Assembly (NCBI RefSeq): GCF_013402915.1
Contig: NC_050720.1
Coordinates: forward strand, 1,302,001-1,366,000
Origin: Zygotorulaspora mrakii
Lineage: Eukaryota > Ascomycota > Saccharomycetes > Saccharomycetales > Saccharomycetaceae
Direction: 5' to 3'
Length of the DNA: 64,000 nt
Below the pieces are notes generated by a model. It was given only the letters and a program-made list of their open reading frames with translations. It ran no database searches and was not told the origin of the DNA. Positions 1-9,553 of the stretch are shown in pieces. The stretch's first letter is position 1, and each line of letters opens with the position of its first letter. The position numbers and the translations under genes are program-made.

Positions 1-1116
1 AGTATCTGCAGTGACATTTAGGCTAGAATTTGAGGGATGTCCCTTAGTATGGGACACCTTTAGAAAGTTATTCAGTTTTTTCAAATCTTCTTCTAATGCA
101 ATAACAGTGACATGATTAAGCAGTACTTCTGAACCCGGAATAATGCCAAGATTATTGCTCAGATTATCATGACCATCTGCAAATGAGAGAAATCTTAAAA
201 CGATGTACCAATAATGCCAATAAAATGCAATAAAGATTGATTCATTTTGCATGTATGATACGACAATTTTGAAAAACCTGGTATCATGGGTTTCCAACTC
301 ATCTGTATTAATCCTTTGAGATTCATCAGATGTGGTCTCGAACACTTTTCTTTTCCAAGGAAATAGTGATGGAATCGGACTTTGTTTGTAAGTCAGGCGG
401 GGACATGTTACCAGAAGGAGTTGCGTATCATAATGAAAATCATCGGGAAGATAGAAAAATGCATATGCATTAAGCTTTCCTAGAAATGAACGCAATAGCG
501 TGGAGTAACTCTTTAAAAAATGCAAATATCGTCTAGCTTTGACGGATTGGTCACGACCTAAAAGTCGGATATGCTTGGAGTTGAAAATGATCTGATTGGT
601 CACACAGTGTATTGTAAGCAGTATGTGGTGGGAGTATATCTCTGTCTCTCTATAATGATGCACGGGCAACACCATCAGAGTGGACATTAATCTACTAACA
701 CACTCCAAGGACACAGAAACTGTATCCGTGTTCCAAATGGGATCACTGAAAATCTTTTCTTGCAAACTTTCATTTTCTCCACTTTGCGAATTGACGATCA
801 ACTCACTATTGAGAAAATTCAGCAGAGTAATCCACCATTGTGTCAGAACTTCTCTATGAACTTGTACTCTGTCCGTATATTGTTGACAATGCCTCAGGTA
901 GGATAGCAGATTTAAACGCAGGAAATTGGCAATGTTCTTACTTGTATTGTTAGAACCATCGGATGAGGTAAATGCTGGGTTATCATTTCCATGATTACTA
1001 ATTAGTGCGATGAACCCATTCAATGCCTGAAATAGCTTTACCTCTTGACCACCCATCTGATTGACATTCTGATTTGATCCCATACCTCTGGCAGTATCAT
1101 TATCCCCACATTGCAT
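1..1116 (-). CDS. AHK1: AHK1-like (YDL073W orthologue), 5' part only
   Basis: This is the N-terminal 372 codons of a gene that runs off the left edge of the window. The frame is open from an ATG at 1116, which has an in-frame TGA six bases upstream. The protein starts MQCGDNDTARG and has no signal peptide or obvious membrane segment in the visible part. The stretch is rich in Asn, Ser and Leu. I do not recognise a domain. The name rests on position: in S. cerevisiae BRE1 and YDL073W (AHK1) are divergent neighbours, exactly as here. Ahk1 is known as a scaffold of the Hkr1 branch of the osmotic HOG pathway. The gene assignment is therefore inferred from synteny, not from sequence motifs. Confidence 0.6.
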   Translation of the reverse strand, partial: MQCGDNDTARGMGSNQNVNQMGGQEVKLFQALNGFIALISNHGNDNPAFTSSDGSNNTSKNIANFLRLNLLSYLRHCQQYTDRVQVHREVLTQWWITLLNFLNSELIVNSQSGENESLQEKIFSDPIWNTDTVSVSLECVSRLMSTLMVLPVHHYRETEIYSHHILLTIHCVTNQIIFNSKHIRLLGRDQSVKARRYLHFLKSYSTLLRSFLGKLNAYAFFYLPDDFHYDTQLLLVTCPRLTYKQSPIPSLFPWKRKVFETTSDESQRINTDELETHDTRFFKIVVSYMQNESIFIAFYWHYWYIVLRFLSFADGHDNLSNNLGIIPGSEVLLNHVTVIALEEDLKKLNNFLKVSHTKGHPSNSSLNVTADT

Positions 1117-1620
1117 ATTTCAACGACTCAAAACTTGAAGTTTCAAATTGAAGTTTCACTACTTGTTGAACGGAAATAAGGGAATTCTGTAGTCCAGCAA
1201 CTCTTCAAAAGCTTTTTATGCCAGCCAGTATACAGTATACCAAGTAATTGCCACAGTTTCTATCGAAATGCACCTACAGCACCAGATATCGTTGGTATCA
1301 CTCGCACAATCGGCCTTTCCCCAAAGTTGATTCTTATTGACCCGCGCTTGCCATACTACCTTAGTTCTCCCGTTTCTAGCGATTCTCGACAATATACAAT
1401 GAAAAAAAAAGTAGCGAAGAGAATTCATAACTTTAAAGTCCTAAACACACTGGGGCACAAAAGGAACGCCAGAGAAGCTTTTCCATAGTCCTAGCGAGTT
1501 AGCAACCTTGACTGTGTGCTATCTGATACGACTTTACATGTTTTTTGGTGAGAAAAGGACCTGAACAAGAGTCCAGTTTGTGCTATTTTGCTAATATATA
1601 TTAGAGAAAATAATACCGGG
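1117..1620. other. AHK1-BRE1 divergent intergenic region
   Basis: This 504-base spacer lies between two divergent starts and must hold both promoters. I see A/T-rich stretches and a TATA-like run around 1590-1603 just before BRE1, but no strong named factor site. A 70-codon minus-strand frame at 1216-1428 shows no family resemblance and is not called. Confidence 0.6.
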
Positions 1621-3702
1621 ATGTGTAGCGAGCCTGCTGCAAAGAGAGCCAGACTCAACATATCGGAACCGAACGAGCCTTTGACTCAACGCGATGTGAT
1701 AGCGTTCCAAAAGGAGGCTCTGTTTCGGTGCTTGAATCAGCACAGGACGAATCTCGAGTCGTTGAAGCAGCAGTACGATTTATCAAAACGACAGTGCACA
1801 GATATCAGTAGAAAACTGGCTAATTTAATGGCACTTGTCGTGACCCTTGCGCGGTTTCTCGCAGGCTTTTGTGAGAACGCTGAGGAAAAGCAGCTTTGTA
1901 GTAAAGTTTCAGAAGGTGACGAAACGGTGATAGTTCAGCTGAGTGATCCTTTTATGAAGCTTTTAATAAAGTATAGTACTGTGGAGAGATCTTCCAATGA
2001 GGCTTCGCATCAACGTTTACAAGAAATGGCTATGCAACTGAAAAATCTACAGAAAAATAAGGATGAAGCGATTATCGAAAATAGGCAACTGTCAGAGGAG
2101 ATTTCTACGTTGAAGAACTTTTACCAACGTGTGGTACGCAAATATGATAGAGAGGATTCATTGACAGTCACAAGAGTCTTTAGTTCAAGCAAGGAAAGGC
2201 TAGAAAAGCCAGGAAATGAGCAGGAAACTGGTAGTGAGAGAAACGGCGTAAAACCAGAAGTTAATATCCATGATTCTGATAGAAAGGGAATAAATGGTGA
2301 AGGTAATGATGATACTCACGTCAACAGTGACACTTGCCATGTTCATGGCTGTCTTCATGATGGTAAGGTTGAAGTTAAAAAGGAAGAATCAAGCAACCGT
2401 TTCTTAGAAAAGGAACTAGAAATTACCGATTTAAAATCACAACTGGATATTTTGAGAAATACAGTGGAACAATTAGATAATTACAAGGCCCAAAACGAGG
2501 AGGAACTCATAAAGCTTCGTCAACAAGTTTCCGCACAACAATCTCATCAACTACCAAACGTTCATGACACAGCTAGTCTACGTGAGAAGATTGACCGTCT
2601 ATCAATGGAAAATGAAAAAGTGTCGCAAATAAATGAGGACTTTCTATCCAAGTTCCAGCACCTATCACGGGAACAAGAAATATATAAGGGCAAATTAACA
2701 AAAGAACTACAAATGGCAATGGATACCTTAAAAAAACACAACTCTACGCTTGAGAAGGATTTGGTAAGGATCAGAACTACTCGAGATGAGTTGCTAGGAA
2801 AAGTGGCAATTCTGGAAGCAAAAACAACCAAAACGACTATGTTGGGGAATCTACAACATGCCATAGATACTCTGAAGGGACAATGGAGTACGATAGGAGA
2901 TAGATCTAAGAGTGATGCTCAATCACAAGATGCTCTTCTCAAGGAGTTGCAAGAGTTAGAGCTAGCCTTCAAAGAATTATCTCACATAACGCACAAAAAG
3001 TTTCAGGAATATATTAATCAAGAGAGTATTTTATCTAAATTGACTGTTGAAAAAGCAAAGGCAGATCAAAAATATTTTGCTGCAATGAGATCTAAGGACT
3101 CTATTCTGGTCGAGAATAAAAATTTATCAAAATGCTTAAGCAAATCGAACGAATTAATTTCACAGTTGAAAGACTCTGATAAACTATTGCAAAATAAGAT
3201 TGACAATTTGAATGAACAATTGCAGCTCTCTCAAGGCAACGAAAAACGTTTGATTGAGTCAAACAAAGCTACGACTTTAAAAATTATGGATATGAATACT
3301 GAAATTTCCACAATGAAGAAATCATTGGATACCTCTAAAGAAGAGAACAATGAAAACATTGCCAAGATAACTAAACTGGAGACTAAGCTTCACGATTCAG
3401 ATACAGAATTGAAAACTCTTCAACTCAAAGCGTCACATGCGGAGGCCAAATGTGCTAAGCTACAGAATTCGCTAAACTCAGAGGACGGAGGCACTGGCCC
3501 ATTACAAGAAGAATTAGAAAATTTCCGTTCGCTCGTTTATTGCTCACTTTGTTCCAAGAACTGGAAAAATATGGTTATAAAAACCTGTGGACATGTTTTT
3601 TGTGACGAATGTTGTAAGGAGAGGCTCGCTTCGAGAATGAGAAAGTGTCCAACATGCAATAAGCCGTTCAGTGGAAATGATCTTCTGCTTGTGCATTTGT
3701 AG
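1621..3702 (+). CDS. BRE1: E3 ubiquitin-protein ligase Bre1 (histone H2B K123)
   Basis: Bre1 works with the E2 Rad6 to monoubiquitinate histone H2B, a mark needed for H3K4 and H3K79 methylation during transcription. The product is 693 aa against about 700 in S. cerevisiae. Nearly all of it is predicted coiled coil (heptad-like Leu/Glu/Lys repeats). It ends in a C3HC4 RING that starts at Cys641 (YCSLC ... CGHVFC ... CPTCNKPF) and the protein stops on VHL, as in the family. A longer frame begins at a TTG at 1588, but the ATG at 1621 ([11 protein letters not shown]) matches the family start and is chosen. It is divergent from AHK1 and followed by DUS4. Nothing odd was seen. Confidence 0.97.
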   Translation: MCSEPAAKRARLNISEPNEPLTQRDVIAFQKEALFRCLNQHRTNLESLKQQYDLSKRQCTDISRKLANLMALVVTLARFLAGFCENAEEKQLCSKVSEGDETVIVQLSDPFMKLLIKYSTVERSSNEASHQRLQEMAMQLKNLQKNKDEAIIENRQLSEEISTLKNFYQRVVRKYDREDSLTVTRVFSSSKERLEKPGNEQETGSERNGVKPEVNIHDSDRKGINGEGNDDTHVNSDTCHVHGCLHDGKVEVKKEESSNRFLEKELEITDLKSQLDILRNTVEQLDNYKAQNEEELIKLRQQVSAQQSHQLPNVHDTASLREKIDRLSMENEKVSQINEDFLSKFQHLSREQEIYKGKLTKELQMAMDTLKKHNSTLEKDLVRIRTTRDELLGKVAILEAKTTKTTMLGNLQHAIDTLKGQWSTIGDRSKSDAQSQDALLKELQELELAFKELSHITHKKFQEYINQESILSKLTVEKAKADQKYFAAMRSKDSILVENKNLSKCLSKSNELISQLKDSDKLLQNKIDNLNEQLQLSQGNEKRLIESNKATTLKIMDMNTEISTMKKSLDTSKEENNENIAKITKLETKLHDSDTELKTLQLKASHAEAKCAKLQNSLNSEDGGTGPLQEELENFRSLVYCSLCSKNWKNMVIKTCGHVFCDECCKERLASRMRKCPTCNKPFSGNDLLLVHL

Positions 3703-3760
3703 TGGACTCAGTCAAATAGTAATATTGCTATATCCTGGCAGTCTTCAGATTATCACGAGC

Positions 3761-3802
3761 TATATATATATATATATCTATATCTATAAATATATATTAT
3801 AT
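3761..3802. repeat. TA-rich microsatellite
   Basis: An almost pure alternating T/A run (TATATATATATATA, then TCTATATCTATAAATATATATTATAT) lies in the BRE1-DUS4 spacer. In yeasts such runs often serve as TATA or 3'-end efficiency elements (UAUAUA); here it could be the BRE1 polyadenylation signal, the DUS4 promoter, or both. Confidence 0.7.
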
Positions 3803-3999
3803 GCGCTAAAGTGTATTAATATTTTGCAGTGCAGAAAAATCTGAAGTACATCGCGTTCGGTCACTATACATTTCAAATTATATTTCAAAAATAATTGAGT
3901 GAAAAATTCTACAGGTCGGGCATTTCAGACCTCTACATTAATCCTACCAAGTTGAACTTGACTGTTGGGCGCTCAAGAACGTTCTGCAAAGTCGCTAGA

Positions 4000-5049
4000 A
4001 TGACTCAACCGATTGGAGAAGAGTTTCAAATACCCAAGCCCAAAGTTCTTGGTCCTAGGAATGATCCGTTGGATATTATACAAACGAGACTGCGTACGCA
4101 TGGCCGACCAGCAAGCATAGCAGGACCGATGGTACGCTATTCTAAATTACCCTTTCGTCAAGTCTGCCGGCACTATGATGTTGATATAGTGTACACACCT
4201 ATGATTCTAGCTCGCGAGTTTGTTCGAAATTCCCATGCAAGAATGGCAGATTTCTCCACGAACAAGGGTGATGCACCATTAATTGTCCAGGTTGGGGTTA
4301 ACAACGTGAGTGATTTACTGAAATTTGTGGAGATGGTTGCACCGTACTGCGATGGAGTCGGCATAAATTGTGGGTGCCCAATAAGAGAACAAATTCGTGA
4401 AGGTATTGGCTGTGCCTTAATTTATAATCCTGATCTATTATGTTCTATGGTCTCAGCTGTGAAACAGAAGTATGGTGAAAAGCTTCGATTGGAGACCAAA
4501 ATTAGGATACATGAAAACCTGGATGAGACTGTCACACTCTGTAAACGATTATGCGACGCTGGTGTCGATTGGATTACAATTCACGGCAGGACAAGAACGA
4601 CAAGATCATCTGTTCCAGCCAATTTCGAAGCAATCAAGTATGTTGTCGACAGGCTCGGCGACAAACATGTCCCTATAATAGCTAACGGTGATTGTTTCTC
4701 GAGGCAAGATTTGCAAAGAATTACAGAAATAACTGGAGTTGACGGTGTCATGGCTGTCAGAGGTTTACTAAACAATCCGGCAATGTTGTCTGGGTATGAC
4801 ACTTGTCCATGGGGCTGTGTAGAATTGTTTTGGCATTATGCACTTGAATATGGTGGTCTACCGTATCAATTACTACAGCATCATTTATTTTGTATGTTGG
4901 AAAACATGCAACTTAAGAAATCTCTGTTGAAAAAACTAATGACAATACAGTGCACCGCTGAGCTTCTTGATTGGTTCGACGAGAATTTTATTCTCAAGAG
5001 ACATGGAGAGCCTGGATTTGCAGTGCAAAAGGATATTCCATATAAATAG
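4000..5049 (+). CDS. DUS4: tRNA-dihydrouridine(20a/20b) synthase Dus4
   Basis: Dus4 reduces uridines 20a and 20b in the D-loop of cytoplasmic tRNAs, using FMN and NADPH. The 349-aa product shows the Dus signature order: GPMVRYS near the N terminus, the NCGCP loop with the catalytic cysteine (Cys126) that protonates the base, ITIHGRTR, and ANGD before the second phosphate-binding region (GVMAVRG). S. cerevisiae Dus4 is about 367 aa. The frame is open upstream to a TTG at 3895, but the first ATG is at 4000 (MTQPIGEEF) and is chosen. It is convergent with RPL31, as in S. cerevisiae YLR405W/YLR406C. Confidence 0.95.
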   Translation: MTQPIGEEFQIPKPKVLGPRNDPLDIIQTRLRTHGRPASIAGPMVRYSKLPFRQVCRHYDVDIVYTPMILAREFVRNSHARMADFSTNKGDAPLIVQVGVNNVSDLLKFVEMVAPYCDGVGINCGCPIREQIREGIGCALIYNPDLLCSMVSAVKQKYGEKLRLETKIRIHENLDETVTLCKRLCDAGVDWITIHGRTRTTRSSVPANFEAIKYVVDRLGDKHVPIIANGDCFSRQDLQRITEITGVDGVMAVRGLLNNPAMLSGYDTCPWGCVELFWHYALEYGGLPYQLLQHHLFCMLENMQLKKSLLKKLMTIQCTAELLDWFDENFILKRHGEPGFAVQKDIPYK

Positions 5050-5125
5050 TGGTTTATTGCACGATGTTGTATACGTACTACTAATACTGATGACCTAATT
5101 AAAACTCCAGTTCACACTATGTGTG

Positions 5126-5133
5126 CCGGGTAA
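5126..5133 (+). promoter_or_regulatory. Reb1-type site (CCGGGTAA)
   Basis: A perfect Reb1 core lies 77 bases after the DUS4 stop and about 80 bases before a coding-like stretch on the same strand. Reb1 sites mark nucleosome-free promoter regions and can also act as roadblock terminators. Position between convergent genes fits either a terminator or the promoter of an unannotated small gene. Confidence 0.5.
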
Positions 5134-5203
5134 TAAACATTTATAAAACCTATAAAAAACTGACAGGAAAAAATTCTTAGGCTCTTAATATCTAAATAAA
5201 TAA

Positions 5204-5404
5204 TATTCATGTCTGTCTGCCAGGCGTCTCGAGCACCTTTCGCAGTTACTCAAGGATACCCTCAATGAAAAATTGTGTGAGATCACGCAAGGGGATGTCC
5301 TCTTAACTTGTGTAGTATATCAACAAATGGAGAAAGCTTTAAATGATGATAATATTTCAATTTTTAACGCTGATCTAATGAGAACAGAAGCATTTGCTTT
5401 TTAA
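5204..5404 (+). CDS. possible small gene or exon, no ATG start
   Basis: A 66-codon open stretch ends at TAA 5402-5404. Its last 60 codons read like a real protein: mixed charged and hydrophobic, apparently helical (RRLEHLSQLLKDTLNEKLCE, later VVYQQMEKALNDDN). The first in-frame ATG is only at 5327. An ATG at 5209 sits one base out of frame and opens onto just 19 codons. Explanations are an upstream exon joined at the CAG ending at 5223, a non-AUG start (CTG at 5213), a frameshift, or a decayed gene. I found no convincing 5' splice site with a branch point upstream. I do not recognise the family. It overlaps the tail of a 67-codon minus-strand frame at 5364-5567. Confidence 0.3.
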   Translation, partial: YSCLSARRLEHLSQLLKDTLNEKLCEITQGDVLLTCVVYQQMEKALNDDNISIFNADLMRTEAFAF

Positions 5405-5808
5405 GACCATCCCACAACACACCAAATTTGATGTGCTGTGTCATTTCAGCTATCGTTTGCAAGGTAATCTTGTACCGTTTTGGTACATTATTTTGTTTAT
5501 GTGTAGCGCCTAGTAGATGAATTGGGCGTCTTTTAATGTAATGAGTGATCAGTAAACCTAATGTCATAGTTACACTGAGTTAAGCCTTTCCTCCAACGTA
5601 AAACGACTCTTGATGCTGCGAATGCACACACACCCTCTCAAAACTGGTTACAAATCAAATGATTATCATACTTAACTTTAAAGAAAAGAAATAGTTATCT
5701 AAAGTAAAAACCGTTCCATGAATTGTGAAATGACAGAGAAAATATATAATAAAAAAAATAAAATCAGTTTTATTAATGTTACTTGTTAATTTTATTTCTC
5801 AATTTAAT
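5405..5808. other. rest of the DUS4-RPL31 spacer
   Basis: This holds the 3' end region of RPL31, with A/T-rich runs just past its stop, and a minus-strand ATG frame at 5364-5567 of 67 codons. That frame has no family resemblance and no visible promoter and is not called as a gene. Confidence 0.5.
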
Positions 5809-6396
5809 TTAAGCTTCGTCTTCTTCAACAACGACAGTTTGCAAACCTTTAGCGGAGGCAACGAAAACTGGTTCAACGTAAGAGAACAATGGGTTCTTGG
5901 CGTCTTCTTCTTCGTTTCTCTTTCTCGAGATTCTCAATCTTAGTCTGAATGGAACACCCTTGACACCTCTTTTCCAGATTTCTTGGTTCAATTCTGGGGC
6001 TAGACGAACATCTTCGGTACCCATGTGCAATTTGGCGAATTTCTTGATTTCCTTGACAGCCTTTGGAGCTCTCTTCTTGAAGGAAACACCATGCAACTAT
6101 AATAATAAAAAAGAAAAATATTTGTTAGTAAAACTGTTCTCGGATGTGATACTGGCTGGAAATACCATGTCAATACGATACAGCACGACGCGATTCCCAC
6201 TTTTCGTTAAATGCAAAATTTTGGCATCTGCGCTTGCCTTCGTTCCAATCTCCACAGCTTGGAGGACATTCGGTCTGCTTTTGTATCATATGGATATTTC
6301 TGTCGGTCTGGACATTATCATCTTGTAGTATTAACATACTCTCTTGTGCATGTTGATGGTGTATTCACGAGCAACAACGTCTTTTAAACCGGCCAT
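5809..6396 (-). CDS. RPL31: 60S ribosomal protein eL31, two exons
   Basis: This encodes cytosolic large-subunit protein eL31, which sits near the polypeptide exit tunnel. Exon 1 is 6340-6396 (19 codons, MAGLKDVVAREYTINMHKR). Exon 2 is 5809-6096 and starts LHGVSFKKRAPKAVKEI. The joined product is 114 aa (113 in S. cerevisiae) and is nearly identical along its length. The intron falls in the same codon position as in S. cerevisiae RPL31A/B, in phase 0. A single copy here stands where duplicated yeasts keep two (YDL075W and YLR406C); neighbours from both tracks flank it. Expression is probably Rap1-driven, judging from sites further upstream. Confidence 0.98.
6097..6339 (-). other. RPL31: RPL31 spliceosomal intron
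   Basis: The 243-base intron begins GTATGT (complement of 6334-6339), has a perfect TACTAAC branch point (complement of 6124-6130) and ends TAG at 6097-6099. No snoRNA-like element was noticed inside. Confidence 0.95.
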
Positions 6397-7156
6397 TTTC
6401 GTTTGATTGAGTCCTTGGGTATTTAGTCAAATCCTGCTAAAACAACACACCTTCTTTAATACCCAACCTGAACATGCTTCAGTAATATTATTTCAGTGGT
6501 ATCATTACCTGCAATCCCACTCCATTACCTCTGCCCATGCGAATGCCATGGCCAATCGTCACCGACACGAGCATCAGCGCACCATACGAGAGAACTTTCC
6601 AGTTCATCCACCCGTCTGCAGCGGAAACCCGAGGTTGGGCTGCCGCCTGCTCACGCGGGGAGCGCGTTCCCCAGGCAGAGAGGATCTGTGTTCCCGCTGA
6701 GAAAGCGTTGCCTGGCGTCTGCCTGTGCGAAAATTCTGGGCTCGCTGGCCCGCTGCACCCTCCGAACGCACCGCAACTCGTCGAGCGTCAGTTGTTCAAC
6801 GGTACCGACGCAACTTTTGTTTTCCAATTCCTAAAAGTTTCACCGACACACTCGGCGGCTTGCTTAAGCACGCGGTGTCTGGGCGCTACTGGGCATCCCA
6901 TACACCATATATACGCAATGTGGTGTCTGGATGGTATGCTTAGGCAGTCACAAGAACGTTCCCTCTGCCTTTCAAAATGCCGCCAATTCAAAATGGCCAA
7001 AAAAGGGTAAAAAACAAATCTGGGAACATGTAGGCGAAAAGATCGTGAAAACGTCTGATTGGCATCGATCGTTCTACAAAACAAAGCAACTAATGGAAGC
7101 GGAGAAATTCGATTGCTGAAAGAGAACTCCTTCCGATATAGTGTTAGAGTGAACTC
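6397..7156. other. RPL31-RXT3 divergent promoter region
   Basis: This 760-base spacer separates RPL31 (minus) from RXT3 (plus). The middle (about 6540-6900) is clearly richer in G+C than its surroundings and carries long overlapping frames on both strands, none of which resembles a known family. The Rap1-type sites lie at its RXT3-proximal edge. Confidence 0.6.
6874..6934. promoter_or_regulatory. cluster of three Rap1-type sites
   Basis: CATCCCATACACC is at 6894-6906 on the plus strand. CGCCCAGACACCG (complement of about 6874-6886) and CCATCCAGACACC (complement of about 6922-6934) read on the minus strand. All share the CCCATACA/CCCAGACA core of ribosomal-protein-gene Rap1 boxes; the third has one deviation. 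They lie about 480-540 bases before the RPL31 ATG and about 225-280 before RXT3. The likely target is RPL31, with the distance longer than usual. Confidence 0.55.
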
Positions 7157-8041
7157 ATGAATGCAGGTGTCTATGATGCAGATGAGGCGTACAGACAGAC
7201 GCAATCCCAGATATATAAGTTGCAGGAAACGTTGTTGAACTCGACCAGGACGGAGCAAACTGCGGGACAAAGACACAGTGATGATGTCCAATCAGCGGAA
7301 CCAGAGGAGGCAGCCCTAACGAGCGCTACGCAGAAAGCAGGCGGAATCTCGGAAGTGGACTCAGGACCTGTTTTGACCTATATTTTCAAGGAGTACGGCT
7401 GCTCACCGAGCCAGGATGAGCGCGTAGCTACCCTCGCGTACCATCCGTACGCCGAGGGGCGCATGGAGGGCGGCACGCCCAAGGCAGTGCTACCCTTCCC
7501 GTACGATACAGTGGAGCTGTCAACGCCCAGGCCGTTTTTGCCCGGCTACGGGCGCGACAAGATTAATAGGCTGGTTACGGTCAAGATAGCTTACGAAGAT
7601 CTCAAGAACAGTTGCAAGCACTTCAACAGCCCTAGGGCGCTCAACAACGAGATATGGGGGTGCCAGATCTACACCGATGACTCCGATCCGGTGCTAGTGC
7701 TGCGACATTGCGGGGTATCGATTGACGAAGACAATGGCACTGGAACTTGCAGAACGCCTGCTAATATGAACAACACTGACAACATAACCGGAACTATACC
7801 ACCCGAAGGTACGCCATTCGACCTCGAGGTGGATCTCCTGCTGCTCCCAACCTTGCAGACGTACGAGAGTGTAATGCAGCACGGGATCTATTCCAAGTAC
7901 TGGGGCGGCAGGGCGCAGGCACCCCATGATGGCCTTAGTTACGGCATATACGGGATTCGCGTTATGACAAGGGATACTTCAACTCAGAATATCAACACAG
8001 ATGAGCATCAAATAACTCCTGCTAGTAATTGGGCTCTTTGA
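7157..8041 (+). CDS. RXT3: Rxt3, subunit of the Rpd3L histone deacetylase complex
   Basis: Rxt3 is a subunit of the large Rpd3 histone deacetylase complex, which represses promoters in the nucleus. The product is 294 aa, the same length as S. cerevisiae Rxt3. The first 75 residues are acidic and low in complexity. The conserved core then reads LAYHPYAEG, STPRPFLPGYG, LVTVKIAYEDL and EIWGCQIYTDDSDPVL, ending in a TPFDLEVDLLLLP strand and YWGGRAQAPHDGLSYGIYGI. The divergent pairing with RPL31 matches YDL075W/YDL076C. The body of the gene is richer in G+C than most neighbours. ATG 7157 is the first in frame. Confidence 0.93.
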   Translation: MNAGVYDADEAYRQTQSQIYKLQETLLNSTRTEQTAGQRHSDDVQSAEPEEAALTSATQKAGGISEVDSGPVLTYIFKEYGCSPSQDERVATLAYHPYAEGRMEGGTPKAVLPFPYDTVELSTPRPFLPGYGRDKINRLVTVKIAYEDLKNSCKHFNSPRALNNEIWGCQIYTDDSDPVLVLRHCGVSIDEDNGTGTCRTPANMNNTDNITGTIPPEGTPFDLEVDLLLLPTLQTYESVMQHGIYSKYWGGRAQAPHDGLSYGIYGIRVMTRDTSTQNINTDEHQITPASNWAL

Positions 8042-8358
8042 TTACCCTCTTCAAGACGTGCATTGAGACATTGTTGTTGTTGTTTTTTTCTGTTTCTTTT
8101 TTTTCGCCATGCATTCTATTAGGCGGGTTCTTAAGAGCGAGTACGATAGGAGTTGAAACAAATGCAAAAGCCTCTAGCAGAAGCGAATTCTGAAGTCTAT
8201 ACAAGTCGCGTTTGCAGACTCTGCTTTAAATTGTTGGGAGTGAGCAGTTGTATCACTTACGAGTCCTGAAAGATCTGACAGATCGTTGATTTGGGAGCAT
8301 TCGGAGTTTTTTTGGTTAATTAAATATACATTACAGGTCTAAAGGTACGGAGAATATC
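8042..8358. other. RXT3 3' / YLR407W-like 5' spacer
   Basis: T-rich and TTG-repeat tracts follow the RXT3 stop and probably form its 3' end. I see no named regulatory site before the next gene. Confidence 0.5.
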
Positions 8359-9084
8359 ATGTCGTTGAAAAGAGGTGAAGATGCACAGGAAAAGCGTGGC
8401 GTTGGCCGCATTTCAAGAACTTTGCATAGGTGGAAAGCGGCTCTCAGGAAAGTCACTAAAGAGACCTTAGATGGCTTAGATGAGGAGTCGCAAGGCGATA
8501 AGACGGTGGATGTTCTCTTTTACGGTAACGCTGGCACTTTGAAAAAGGTTCCAAGTATTGGTAGGGATAGCGGGACTTCGATGTCACCAGTTGGTGTGTC
8601 AGAGTTGAACATAACCACTGAAGCGGAGGAATCCTTAACTGAAAGTAGCGTAGAGTCTGCAAGAAATTCAAATAATGCTGCAGAAGGTGAAGAACAAGGC
8701 GATTGTGACGAGGCGAAAGAAGTGACTTTCAAAAACTACAATGCTGTGGCTGAATGTGCAAAACTACGAAAAAAGTTTGTGGCTGAGAATAAACCGTTTT
8801 GTGGGGCTGGAGAAGTATGGGAGCGTAGAAGAGCGTTGTGGGTGCAACCAACAGACGCTGAGGTCGACAGAGATGAACGTCAGAGGCGCAGAGATGAACG
8901 TCAGAGGCGCAGAGATGTATTTGCAACTATACCGAAAAGCTTTTACACGAGAATTTACAGGAATCTTGTTCTTGATGATAAACCATTACGTGAATCAATG
9001 AATTTACAGGATGCATTGAAGGTCGTTAATGCAGGCTGGATCGAGACTAAAAAATGGGAAAATGCGGCCAAGAGGTTATCGTAA
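8359..9084 (+). CDS. uncharacterised protein, YLR407W orthologue by position
   Basis: I do not recognise a domain. The 241-aa product starts with a basic segment (MSLKRGEDAQEKRGVGR, HRWKAALRKVTKET). A long acidic, Ser/Glu-rich, probably disordered middle follows. The C-terminal third is highly charged and contains WERRRALWVQPTDAEV and a perfect tandem DERQRRR pair. Position between the RPL31/RXT3 pair and BLS1, with the same orientation, makes it the orthologue of YLR407W (about 228 aa, function unknown). No signal peptide or membrane segment is visible; the basic ends suggest nucleic-acid or membrane-surface contact, which is only an inference. Confidence 0.75.
   Translation: MSLKRGEDAQEKRGVGRISRTLHRWKAALRKVTKETLDGLDEESQGDKTVDVLFYGNAGTLKKVPSIGRDSGTSMSPVGVSELNITTEAEESLTESSVESARNSNNAAEGEEQGDCDEAKEVTFKNYNAVAECAKLRKKFVAENKPFCGAGEVWERRRALWVQPTDAEVDRDERQRRRDERQRRRDVFATIPKSFYTRIYRNLVLDDKPLRESMNLQDALKVVNAGWIETKKWENAAKRLS
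8869..8910 (+). repeat. perfect in-frame 21-bp tandem duplication
   Basis: The 21-base unit AGAGATGAACGTCAGAGGCGC occurs twice without a mismatch and continues seven bases into a third copy. It adds one DERQRRR heptad to the coding sequence. Perfect identity suggests a recent slippage or unequal-exchange event. Confidence 0.95.
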
Positions 9085-9238
9085 CCGATAAAATAATCGG
9101 CCCATGAACCGCTTTTCACGGAATAGACATACGCATAATATATACCAACTTCTACATTGTTCTTCATATAGTACTTACTTAATTGCTCATAATATTTGAT
9201 TTTTAGCTATAAGCCGCGCTAGGTCGGTTGGACATTGC

Positions 9239-9553
9239 TCATCTTTTATTTTCCTTTATTAGTTGTATAGACTCCTCAAGGACCCTCACGTCTCTATCAA
9301 TGAGCTCAGCCCAATTTTGAAGATCTCCGTCCTGTATCACGCATTCATTGCACTTGTCATACAATGATTGTGCTGGAAGAACACACTTATCCTTGAAAGA
9401 GATGTCATGTAGTTTTAGCAGCTTTTTCAGTTGCACGTTAGTAATATACTCATTGTTAGACTCTATCTCTTTCAAAACTTTCGAACATTCAGTCTCTCGA
9501 CTAGATTTGCAAATACGATTTACTAGCTGATCTAAATCGCTTTTATTAGGCAT
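9239..9553 (-). CDS. BLS1: BLOC-1 subunit Bls1
   Basis: Bls1 is a small helical subunit of the yeast BLOC-1 complex, which acts on endosomes to bring Rab GAP activity and control Vps21. The product is 104 aa (about 122 in S. cerevisiae) and almost wholly helical, with heptad-like charged/hydrophobic repeats and a Cys pair. No enzyme motif is present. The sequence alone would not name it. The assignment comes from synteny: it lies between the YLR407W-like gene and the VAM6/UTP21 pair, on the strand expected for YLR408C. It is divergent from VAM6 with a 175-base shared promoter. Confidence 0.75.
   Translation of the reverse strand: MPNKSDLDQLVNRICKSSRETECSKVLKEIESNNEYITNVQLKKLLKLHDISFKDKCVLPAQSLYDKCNECVIQDGDLQNWAELIDRDVRVLEESIQLIKENKR

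Noticed and set aside
6537..7291. Long overlapping frames on both strands (157 and 167 codons) in the RPL31-RXT3 spacer
   Set aside because: They overlap each other and the Rap1-type sites, run into the RXT3 start and resemble no family; G+C-rich DNA has few chance stops.
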